In this document: positions 8,292 to 15,274 of the stretch, in pieces
Position numbering within the stretch: the stretch's first letter is position 1
Layout: each line of letters starts with the position of its first letter
DNA from: Methylobacterium radiotolerans JCM 2831
GTDB taxonomy: Bacteria; Pseudomonadota; Alphaproteobacteria; Rhizobiales; Beijerinckiaceae
Direction: 5' to 3'
Assembly: GCF_000019725.1 (NCBI RefSeq)
Contig: NC_010505.1
Coordinates: 3,475,001-3,539,000 of the forward strand
Length of the DNA stretch: 64,000 nucleotides
Translations under genes and position numbers: made by a program
Notes under the pieces: generated by a model
Seen by the model: only the letters and a program-made list of their open reading frames with translations
Databases searched by the model: none
What the model was told of the DNA's origin: nothing

Positions 8292-10627
8292 GGCGTGCCG
8301 ATCGCGCTGGTCCGCGGCCGCGCGGCCGCTCCCGCGCCCTCTGCGGGAAAATCGACCTGCACGACGGTCCCCTGACCGCGCTCGCTGCTGACCGCGATGC
8401 GGCCGCCGAGCTTGGCGGTCACGAGATTGTGGACGATGTGCATGCCGAGTCCCGTGCTGCCGGCGCTCCGGGCCGTCGTGAAGAACGGGTCGAAGATGCG
8501 CTCGAGGTGCTCCGGCGGGATGCCCTGACCGGTATCGCGAACCTCCATCCGCACGAGGCCCCCCTCCCGTTCCGACACGTCCACGGTGATCCGTCCCGGC
8601 TCGCCCGCCCGGAACCCGTGCACGACCGCGTTGGCGACGAGGTTGGTCACGATCTGCGCCAGCACCCCGGGATTGGTGACGATGACGAGGTCCGCCGGGC
8701 AGGCGCGCTCCACGACGTGGCCGCCCTTGCGCAGCATCGGCCGCAGGCTCGTCAGCAGGTCGTCGAGCCAGGTCGCCAGCGCGACGCTGCGGCTCTCGTC
8801 GCTGACCCGGTCGACCGCGACCTGCTTAAAGCCCTGGACGAGGTCGGCGGCCCGGGTGAGGTTGGCGCAGAGCAGGGTGGCGCCCTCCTCGACCCGGTCG
8901 ACGAAGTGAGTCAGCCGGGAGCGCGACAGCGTGCCGGCGGACAGTCCCGTCCGGAAGGTCCGCGCCTCGTCGCTCATGAGCGTCCCGGTGGTCAGCGCGA
9001 TGCCGAGCGGCGTGTTGATCTCGTGGGCGACTCCGGCCACGAGCTGCCCGAGGGAGGCGAGCTTCTCGGCCCGGACGAGGTCGTCCTGAGTCCGGCGCAG
9101 CTCGACCAGGGCGACGTCCGCCTGATCCTTCGCCCGGCGCAGCGCGCCTTCCCGGCGGGTGATCTCGGACACGAAGACCGCGGTGGCGCGGGCGATGTCG
9201 CCGAGCTCGTCCCGGCGTGCCGTGCCCCGCACGGCCGCCCCCGCCGGGTTCCCGGTCAGCATGACCATATCGCCCTGGAGCGCGCGCAGCGGCACCAGGA
9301 TCGAGCGGGCGACGAAGATCACCACCAGGGCGCCGAACAGCAGGAGGCCGGCTGCGCCGGCGAGCAGGATCCGCTGGATGAAGATGCCGAACCGGTCGGC
9401 ATCCTCCACGAAGGCGTCGTTGAGCGCCTTGGCGCTGTCGATCATCGTCGCGGCGAGCCCGTCCATCGCGACGATCATGGCGTTCTGCTGCCGCAGGCCC
9501 CCGATGGTGGTGGTGAGGCGCGCGCGCCAGCCGTCGAGGGCCTGGACCATCTCGGCCTGGATCAGCGGCGAGATCGGCAGCGAGGCGGCGCTCCGGGCGA
9601 GGCGCTCGCCCTCGTCGCGCATCCGCTCGGCGAGGGCGGCATCCCGGTGCAGGAGGGCGCCGGCGGTGCGCGGCCCCAGCTTGAGGGTGCCGATCGCGAC
9701 GTTCTGGGTGGCCTGCTCGATCTCGTTGGCCTCCACGGAATAGGCGAGCAGCTGCGCCACCTCGTCGTGCAGGCTCTCCTGGCCGGAGGTCTCGATCTTC
9801 AGAACGCGCTCGATCCAGCCGTCGAGCTTCGCGCGGAGATCCGGTTTCTGCGCCGCCGCCTCGGCGGCGAGCGTGTCGAGGGACTCGGCGTCGGCATCCC
9901 GGCCGTCGGCCCGCAGAGCGGTCGCGAGATCGCGGCTGGCGGCGCGGAAAAGGCTCTGCGCGCGCGGGCCCTCGCTCTCCGCGCCCGCCGCTCCCGCGGG
10001 GGCGTCGCTCCGGGCCACAACCTGCGCTCCCGCCTGGGCGGCGGTCCGGGCGGCGACCACGGCGCCCTCCGCGCTCCGGGCTCTCAGGGCGTTGAGGCGG
10101 GCGACGAGTCCCCGGGCGACCCGCAGCGCCTCGACCTTCTCGGCCATCGAGCGCGCGAGGTCCGCGTTCGAGGCCTGCTGCCGCAGGCGTGCCCGGTCGG
10201 TGAGGTCGATCAGGGTGTCGGCCCGCTGCGTCATCTCGCGGATCAGGCCGTCATTCTCCCGCGTCCGCCGGACGAAGGCGTCCATCTCGCCCCGATAGCG
10301 GGCCAGGGCCCGCTCCACAGAGGCGATCCGCGCGCGCTGTTCGTCGATGCGGGCGAAGCCGGCGAGCCGGCCGAGACCGGCCTCGGCCCGCGCCGTCAGG
10401 CCGGCGAAGCGCTCGGCATAGGCGGACCGGTCCCGCGCGTCCGCGGCGGCGTACTGATCGCGGACCAAGCGTGCGGTGGCGATGTCGTGGTAGACGTCGG
10501 CCACCAGGACCGCACCGCGCCGGGCGCGCTCCTCCTGCGCCAGGAGCAGCCAGCCGGCCATGGCGATCGCGCCGGCGGCGAGGATCGGCACGCCTCCGAC
10601 CAGGGCGATCTTGGGTCCAACCCGCAT
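8288..10627 (-). CDS. Sensor histidine kinase, paralogue of the kinase at 2917-5262
   Basis: Membrane sensor kinase, 779 residues from the ATG at 10627, nearly the same length as its paralogue. The first helix (ALVGGVPILAAGAIAMAGWL) is followed by a periplasmic helical domain to about residue 425. Then come a second helix (LLAGAAGLLLFGALVVIF), HAMP, HisKA with His535 (GVAHEINTPLG), and an ATPase domain with NLVANAVVHG, DTGQGIPPEHL and GSTGLGMHIVHN. The frame is open 211 codons further upstream, but that part is low-complexity and covers a genomic repeat, so I reject it. The stop overlaps the GTG of the DppA-like gene. It has no receiver or HPt domain; the OmpR-type regulator at 11537-12298 on the same strand is the likely partner. 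Confidence 0.9.
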   Translation of the reverse strand: MRVGPKIALVGGVPILAAGAIAMAGWLLLAQEERARRGAVLVADVYHDIATARLVRDQYAAADARDRSAYAERFAGLTARAEAGLGRLAGFARIDEQRARIASVERALARYRGEMDAFVRRTRENDGLIREMTQRADTLIDLTDRARLRQQASNADLARSMAEKVEALRVARGLVARLNALRARSAEGAVVAARTAAQAGAQVVARSDAPAGAAGAESEGPRAQSLFRAASRDLATALRADGRDADAESLDTLAAEAAAQKPDLRAKLDGWIERVLKIETSGQESLHDEVAQLLAYSVEANEIEQATQNVAIGTLKLGPRTAGALLHRDAALAERMRDEGERLARSAASLPISPLIQAEMVQALDGWRARLTTTIGGLRQQNAMIVAMDGLAATMIDSAKALNDAFVEDADRFGIFIQRILLAGAAGLLLFGALVVIFVARSILVPLRALQGDMVMLTGNPAGAAVRGTARRDELGDIARATAVFVSEITRREGALRRAKDQADVALVELRRTQDDLVRAEKLASLGQLVAGVAHEINTPLGIALTTGTLMSDEARTFRTGLSAGTLSRSRLTHFVDRVEEGATLLCANLTRAADLVQGFKQVAVDRVSDESRSVALATWLDDLLTSLRPMLRKGGHVVERACPADLVIVTNPGVLAQIVTNLVANAVVHGFRAGEPGRITVDVSEREGGLVRMEVRDTGQGIPPEHLERIFDPFFTTARSAGSTGLGMHIVHNLVTAKLGGRIAVSSERGQGTVVQVDFPAEGAGAAARPRTSAIGTP

Positions 10628-10889
10628 CCGCGTCCCGACATAGGGGTCCGGCAGCAACTTAAGGCCGGGCCGGAGTGCGGTGCAATCGGGCGGCGCTCCG
10701 GCGGGTCCTGGCGCCCGGGCGACCAAGTCTTCCGGTCGCCGCTCGCAGCCTTCGGTCGATGCCGCCCGCTCCGCCGTCACGAGCGCAGCGGAGTGACCCA
10801 GGGCTGCGCGCGCCCGGTCGGTCTGGCGCCGCCGGATCGCTTCGCTGTGCTCGCAAAGGCCGCCTCGCAGCCACCCACCACGCGCGGTC
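10628..10889. repeat. Intergenic region with an imperfect palindromic repeat (10775-10858)
   Basis: Between the kinase and the small ORF upstream of it lies a block that begins gtcacgagcgcagcggagtg and ends ggatcgcttcgctgtgctcg. The two ends are imperfect inverted copies of each other around a GC-rich middle. In one frame it reads like RAQRSDP...GSLRCAR, a translated signature I associate with dispersed intergenic palindromes in Rhizobiales genomes. Only one copy is in this window, so the repeat status rests on recognition rather than on comparison. Confidence 0.5.
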
Positions 10890-11123
10890 TCAGCGCGGTC
10901 GGGATCCGACCCGTCGCGGGGCGGGGCCGGCCAGCACCGGATCCTGCGCGTCACGCGCGCCATCGCGCGGCGTGGGTGCGCCGTGAGGCGTGGGCACGCC
11001 GAACCGCTCCGCGCAGGTCGGCAGACGCCGTGGCCGGGGATCGCCGCCGCGCAGCATGCGGCGCAGCCGGAGAAGCAGGTCGGGATCTTCGTCGAAGCCG
11101 GGATCATCGCTGAAGTGCGGCAT
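10890..11123 (-). CDS. Small hypothetical protein
   Basis: A 77-residue ORF whose first 30 residues are acidic and aromatic (MPHFSDDPGFDEDPDLLLRL) and look protein-like, while the C-terminal half is rich in Arg, Pro and Gly and may be out of selection. A GAGGGG sequence lies about 13 bases before the ATG. It sits between the secreted small protein and the kinase gene, all leftward. I do not recognise it. Confidence 0.35.
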   Translation of the reverse strand: MPHFSDDPGFDEDPDLLLRLRRMLRGGDPRPRRLPTCAERFGVPTPHGAPTPRDGARDAQDPVLAGPAPRRVGSRPR

Positions 11124-11138
11124 GGCCGGGTCCGCCCC

Positions 11139-11396
11139 TCACCGCGGGCCGGGCGCGGCATCGACCGCGATGAGGCGGACGCGCCGGGCGGCCGGGCCGG
11201 CACCCGCGCAGGCGCCCGGTGGGTAGGGCCAGGTCGCTCCAGCACAGGGAACGCCGTCACGGGCCGCCGCGGCGGCCCGGCCGCCGCCGCGGGCCTCCAC
11301 GGTCACGGTGCCGGGCACCGGGGTCCAGCCGACGAAGGCCAGGATGCAGAGCGTGCCGACCGCCGCGGCCGACGAGGTTCCGATCACGTGTTGCAT
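11139..11396 (-). CDS. Small secreted protein with CxGxxWPYxxxxC motif
   Basis: An 85-residue protein starting MQHVIGTSSAAAVGTLCILA, which serves as a signal or anchor helix. It is followed by a short region with two cysteines spaced as in CAGATWPYPPGAC and then RRVRLIAVD near the C terminus. Short exported rhizobial proteins with the pattern C-x-G-x-x-W-P-(Y/N) and two Cys, ending in a VRLI-like strand, are common hypotheticals of unknown role. A strong Shine-Dalgarno (GGAGGA) precedes the ATG at 11396. It is 140 bases downstream of the response regulator and on the same strand. Confidence 0.6.
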   Translation of the reverse strand: MQHVIGTSSAAAVGTLCILAFVGWTPVPGTVTVEARGGGRAAAAARDGVPCAGATWPYPPGACAGAGPAARRVRLIAVDAAPGPR

Positions 11397-11494
11397 GGCC
11401 CGTCCTCCGGGCACCCGCGGCCCTCGGTCCTGCCACGCTGATAGGGTAGCTCGGTACCGCCGATATTGCTTCCAGCCCAAGTCGGAGCACGAAT

Positions 11495-11522
11495 TGTTGC
11501 GTTGTCACGTCACGACGCAACA
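11495..11522. promoter_or_regulatory. Palindrome or attenuator hairpin downstream of the response regulator
   Basis: An 8-bp perfect inverted repeat (tgttgcgt / acgcaaca) with a 12-base spacer lies 14 bases past the stop of the OmpR-type regulator and 98 bases before the next start. On the leftward transcript it would form a stem, but no U-tract follows. It could slow transcription into the downstream genes or be a protein-binding site. Confidence 0.35.
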
Positions 11523-11536
11523 TTGAGCTGGGAACA

Positions 11537-12298
11537 TCAGTCGCCCTCGGGGCGGAATATGTATCCGAGACCCCGCACGGTCCGGATGTAGCGCGGATTG
11601 CCGGGATCCGGCTCGACCTTCTTGCGGATGCGGTTGATCCGCACGTCGATGGCGCGGTCGAACGCGTCCGGGTCGCGGGCGTCGGCGAGGTCGAGCAGGC
11701 GCTCGCGCGAGAGCGCGCGCCGCGGGTTGTCGGCGAAGGCCTTCAGCAGATCGAATTCCGAGCGGGTGAGCGCCTGCTCCAGACCGGCATCGTCGCTCAG
11801 GCGCAGCGCGTCGAGTTCCAGCCACTTGGTGCCGAACCGGATCCGGCGTCCGCCCACGGGAGCCGGGGCCGGCGCGGCGCCCGGCATCTGCACGCGGCGC
11901 AGCACCGATCGCACGCGGGCGACCAGCTCCCGCAACTCGCACGGTTTGGGCAGGTAATCGTCGGCCCCGAGCTCCAGCCCGACCACGCGGTCGATCGCGC
12001 TCGCCGTGGCGGTGAGCATGATGATCGGGATCGCCGTGCGGGCCTTGAGGTCGCGCACGATGGAGAGCCCGTCCTCCTCGGGCATGTTCAGGTCGAGCAC
12101 GATCAGGTCGGGACTGTGGTGGGCGAGGTGCTCGCGCAGGGCGCGCCCGCCATCGCACAGGACCACCGCGAACCCGTGGAGCTTGAGGTAATCCCCGACC
12201 ATCTCGCGGGTCGCCGCCTCGTCGTCGACCACGGCGATCGACGGGATCGCCGCGACGCCGCGGGCGGTGCCGGGGGCGGGGCTGTCTGGAATGGTCAT
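11537..12298 (-). CDS. OmpR/TorR-type DNA-binding response regulator
   Basis: Two-component transcription regulator of 253 residues. The receiver domain has the acidic pair VVDDE (residues 25-26), the phospho-acceptor Asp69 in IVLDLNMPEEDG, the Thr in MLTATA and Lys in LPKPCE. The C-terminal winged-helix DNA-binding domain runs from about residue 155 (LTRSEFDLLKAF, DVRINRIRKKVE, IRTVRGLGYIF). I chose the ATG at 12298 over an ATG five codons upstream because both give the same domain and the shorter fits family starts. It is the nearest DNA-binding regulator to the two paralogous kinases and points the same way as one of them. Confidence 0.92.
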   Translation of the reverse strand: MTIPDSPAPGTARGVAAIPSIAVVDDEAATREMVGDYLKLHGFAVVLCDGGRALREHLAHHSPDLIVLDLNMPEEDGLSIVRDLKARTAIPIIMLTATASAIDRVVGLELGADDYLPKPCELRELVARVRSVLRRVQMPGAAPAPAPVGGRRIRFGTKWLELDALRLSDDAGLEQALTRSEFDLLKAFADNPRRALSRERLLDLADARDPDAFDRAIDVRINRIRKKVEPDPGNPRYIRTVRGLGYIFRPEGD

Positions 12299-12432
12299 CG
12301 CAGCGGTGCGCACTTTCCGGGTTCGCTCTGGAACGAATGCAGGAATCGTATCGGCTCACGTTACCGTGACAAGTTTTCAACACGATTTCTAGCGTAGTCG
12401 TCCGGTTGCGAGCAGCATTTCGGGTCATAGCC
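12299..12432. promoter_or_regulatory. Divergent promoter region with palindrome TCACG-N4-CGTGA
   Basis: This gap separates the leftward response regulator from the rightward hybrid kinase. At 12356-12369 there is a perfect inverted repeat (tcacg ttac cgtga), followed by a locally AT-rich stretch (aagttttcaacacgatttct). That position suits an operator shared by both promoters. The binding protein is unknown; the adjacent OmpR-type regulator normally prefers direct repeats, so another factor is possible. Confidence 0.4.
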
Positions 12433-14187
12433 ATGGACGATGATACCCTCACGTTGATCCCCGACGATCCCGATGAGGCGCAACCGACCGCGGGAGCCTG
12501 GGTGATCGCCGTGATCGACGACGATCCGGCGGTCCATGACGGCACGCGTTACGCGCTGGCGAGCTACACCCTCGACGGGCGGGGCCTGGAGATCCTCACC
12601 GCCCGGTCGGCCGCGGAGGCGCGGGTGCTGCTCGCCGAGCGCCGCGACGTGGCGGTGGTGCTGCTCGACGTGGTGATGGAGACCGACAATGCCGGGCTGG
12701 AGCTGGTGGACTACATCCGGCGCGAACTCCGGCAGGAGACCGTGCGCATCATCCTGCGGACCGGCCAGCCCGGCCAGGCACCGGAGCGGCGGATCATCGT
12801 CGATTACGACATCAACGACTACAAGGCGAAGACCGAACTGACCGCCGACAAGCTGTTCACCAGCCTCACCGCGGCCCTGCGCGCCCACCAGCAGCTGAAG
12901 CGCCTCGACGAGACCCGGCGTGGGCTCGAGATCATCATCGACGCGGCGCCGATGCTCCTCGACCACAAATCGATGCAGCGCCTGGCCGAGGGTGTCCTCA
13001 CCCAGGTCGCCTCGCTCCTGAACGTCGCCTGCGCGGGGATCCTGGTCCTGCGCGAGACCGCCGCCCCGCAGGAGCGCTTCTGCGTCCTGGCCGGGTCCGG
13101 CTGCTATGGCCACTATGCCGGGCGCGAGCCGGCCTGGCCGCTGGAGGAGCGGGTGCAACCCCTCGTTGAGCGGGCCTTCGCCGAGCGCCGCCACAGCTTC
13201 GGCGAGCATTGGTCGACCCTGTACCTGCACACGGCGAGCGGCAGCGAGATCGTCGCGCTGATCGAGGCCGACCGCCAGCTCTCCGAGACGGACCGGTCGC
13301 TCATCGCCCTGTTCACGAGCCGGCTGTCGATCGCGTTCGACAACGTCATCCTCTACGAGCGGCTGCAGCAAACCAACGCCGACCTGGAGCGGCGGGTCGT
13401 CGAGCGGACCGCGGAGCTGATCCGGGCGAACCGCCGGCTGGACCTGCAGCGCTCGGACCTGCGGCGCGCCAACAGCCTCAAGACCGAGATCCTCGGCACG
13501 ATCGCGCACGATCTGAAGAATCCGCTGGCGGTGATCCTCGGCCGCGCCGAGATGCTGTCCGACCTGATCGACATGCAAGGGGACCGGGAGCAGATGCGGG
13601 CGCAGGTGCAGCACGTGCGCACCAGCGCGAAGGGGCTGACGACCATGATCGACAGCCTCATGGCGGACGCGATGAACGACGCCCTCGACATCAGCCTGCG
13701 CCGGGAACCGGTGGACCTCGCGGGCCTCGCCCAGGAGGTCTGCGAGGCCGACCGGCCGCTGGCCGACGCCAAGGGCCAGACCCTGGTCTGCGAGGGCCCG
13801 GACGAGCTGTTCCTCTGCGGCGACGCCGAGCGCCTCCGCGAGGCGCTCGACAACCTCGTCTCCAACGCCATCAAGTACAGCCCGGCCGGCGGCGCGATCA
13901 CGGTGCGGGTCAGCCGCGAGCCGGGCCCGAGGGGCGCGGAGCTGGTCTGCGCCGTCGCCGATCACGGGCCCGGCCTGTCGCCGGAGGATTCGTCCCGCGT
14001 GTTCGGCCGGTTCCAGCGCCTGTCGGCCAAGCCCACCGGCGGCGAGAACTCGACCGGTCTCGGGCTCTCGATCGTCCGTCGGATCGCCGAGCTGCACGGC
14101 GGCCGCGCCACGGCCGAGAGCGCCGGGCCGGGCTTAGGCGCGGTCTTCGCGATCCGCTTCCCGGAAGAATCCGTCGGCCTGTTCTGA
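12433..14187 (+). CDS. Response regulator-DUF3369-histidine kinase hybrid
   Basis: Cytoplasmic signalling protein of 584 residues with an input receiver at the N terminus. REC occupies residues 22-150 (VIDDDP; phospho-acceptor Asp79 in LLDVVMETDNAG). DUF3369 follows at about 165-330 (LLDHKSMQRLAEG, PFTSRLS-like LFTSRLSIAFDNVILYERL), then a coiled-coil linker. HisKA has its His in GTIAHDLKNPLAVILGRAEM, and the ATPase domain has NLVSNAIKYSPAGG, DHGPGLSPE and STGLGLSIVRRI. There are no membrane spans. I start at the ATG at 12433. It is divergent from the OmpR-type regulator. REC-first kinases like this usually receive phosphate from another kinase and pass a signal on, so it may connect to the tandem sensor kinases. 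Confidence 0.9.
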   Translation: MDDDTLTLIPDDPDEAQPTAGAWVIAVIDDDPAVHDGTRYALASYTLDGRGLEILTARSAAEARVLLAERRDVAVVLLDVVMETDNAGLELVDYIRRELRQETVRIILRTGQPGQAPERRIIVDYDINDYKAKTELTADKLFTSLTAALRAHQQLKRLDETRRGLEIIIDAAPMLLDHKSMQRLAEGVLTQVASLLNVACAGILVLRETAAPQERFCVLAGSGCYGHYAGREPAWPLEERVQPLVERAFAERRHSFGEHWSTLYLHTASGSEIVALIEADRQLSETDRSLIALFTSRLSIAFDNVILYERLQQTNADLERRVVERTAELIRANRRLDLQRSDLRRANSLKTEILGTIAHDLKNPLAVILGRAEMLSDLIDMQGDREQMRAQVQHVRTSAKGLTTMIDSLMADAMNDALDISLRREPVDLAGLAQEVCEADRPLADAKGQTLVCEGPDELFLCGDAERLREALDNLVSNAIKYSPAGGAITVRVSREPGPRGAELVCAVADHGPGLSPEDSSRVFGRFQRLSAKPTGGENSTGLGLSIVRRIAELHGGRATAESAGPGLGAVFAIRFPEESVGLF

Positions 14188-14411
14188 GGGGAGGCTCCCG
14201 GAGCTCTGCCGGACCGACGTCGGCTTGCCGCCGTCGCGAAGGACGGCCGCAGACTGCCGGTTCCGGCGATCCCGCGCGGGCCGGGATCGTCGGGTCAGCC
14301 CATGCCGCCGCACGGGACGAAATACTTCGCGCAATCCTGCGGCAAAGGAGCTTGACCATAACGCCGCCTCACGGCGGCCGATCTCGGGCCGCGACGAGGA
14401 GGAGACGGCAG

Positions 14412-14543
14412 ATGGTCACGCGCATGATGACGAACACCGCGTCCGGATCCGACCGCATCGTCGCTTGGTCGATGATCGCGGGTCTCGCACTGGCTGTGAT
14501 CCAGTACGCGCAGGACGTGGCCCTGCCGGCGCATTTCGTCTGA
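14412..14543 (+). CDS. Small single-span membrane protein (43 aa)
   Basis: A 43-residue ORF with an excellent Shine-Dalgarno (gaggaggagacggcag before ATG). It has a polar N terminus (MVTRMMTNTASGSDR) and one hydrophobic helix (IVAWSMIAGLALAVIQYA), ending in ALPAHFV. I do not know the family. The strong initiation site and typical membrane-protein make-up support a real gene. The 224 bases between the hybrid kinase and this ORF hold no other feature I can support. Confidence 0.5.
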   Translation: MVTRMMTNTASGSDRIVAWSMIAGLALAVIQYAQDVALPAHFV

Positions 14544-14604
14544 CCGGCAGCACTGCCCCGCTTCCGACCTGTGCGGGCGGACGAGCGACGCCGACAGGAC
14601 CGGC

Positions 14605-15114
14605 TCAGGGCCGCGCCGGCCGCGGCTCGGCGTCACCGTCCCCGGGCGACTGCGTCAGAAGGTAGGCGATGATATCCGCCCGATCGAGGGCATCGGGGAG
14701 GCCGCGGAAGCTCATGCTGGTGCCGGGCGCGAGCTTCGCCGGGGCGGAGAGCCAGAGGTCCATAAGCTCCGGGGTCCAGACGCCGCCCAGCGACCGCAGC
14801 GCCCCGGTATAGCCGTAGCGCCTGCTGTTGCTGGCAACGGGCTTGCCGAGCACGTCGTAGAGTCCGGGACCGTTCCGATCGCCCGCGCCGGGGCTGATCG
14901 TGTGACAGGCGGCGCACTGACCGAACAGCCGCCCGCCGCGCTCCGCGTCGGCCACCCGCATGACGTCGTCGAACGTCGACGTCTCGCCCAGGGCACGGCG
15001 GCGTTCCCGCCCATCGTCCGAGCAGGCGGACGCGAGCAGGGCCAGCGCGAGCGCCACGGCGCGCGCGGGACGGCGCAGGATCCGCGATCGCGTCTGCCCA
15101 AGACAGCACAGCAT
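14605..15114 (-). CDS. Cytochrome c class I lipoprotein
   Basis: Membrane-anchored periplasmic c-type cytochrome, 169 residues. The N-terminal signal ends in a lipobox (ALLASAC), the haem-binding CAACH follows the GRLFGQ lead, then GPGLYDVLGKP, and the distal Met ligand is in GTSMSFRGL. It ends LLTQSPGDGD with a short Pro-rich tail. This is the mitochondrial cytochrome c / cytochrome c2 fold. The ATG at 15114 has GAAGGGAA before it. No oxidase or dehydrogenase partner is adjacent, so its electron donor and acceptor cannot be named. Confidence 0.88.
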   Translation of the reverse strand: MLCCLGQTRSRILRRPARAVALALALLASACSDDGRERRRALGETSTFDDVMRVADAERGGRLFGQCAACHTISPGAGDRNGPGLYDVLGKPVASNSRRYGYTGALRSLGGVWTPELMDLWLSAPAKLAPGTSMSFRGLPDALDRADIIAYLLTQSPGDGDAEPRPARP

Positions 15115-15274
15115 CGCGTTCCCTTCGCGGTGAGCGGATTCGGATCGGCACGCGCCGGGCGTCCCACGGGGAGCGCGCCTCCCCCAGCAGGAGTCGGCCG
15201 ACGATCGAGGGACAGCGCTCGTCCGGGCGGCGCGGACTGCCCGAACGCGCGAGGCACGGGCCGCCTCGGCCGGC

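Noticed and set aside
8273..11113. 946-codon forward ORF opposite the second kinase
   Set aside because: Antisense shadow of high-GC coding DNA. The sense frame has complete kinase motifs.
10628..11260. Long N-terminal extension of the second kinase
   Set aside because: Covers a palindromic repeat and low-complexity sequence. The ATG at 10627 gives the same length and membrane layout as the paralogue.
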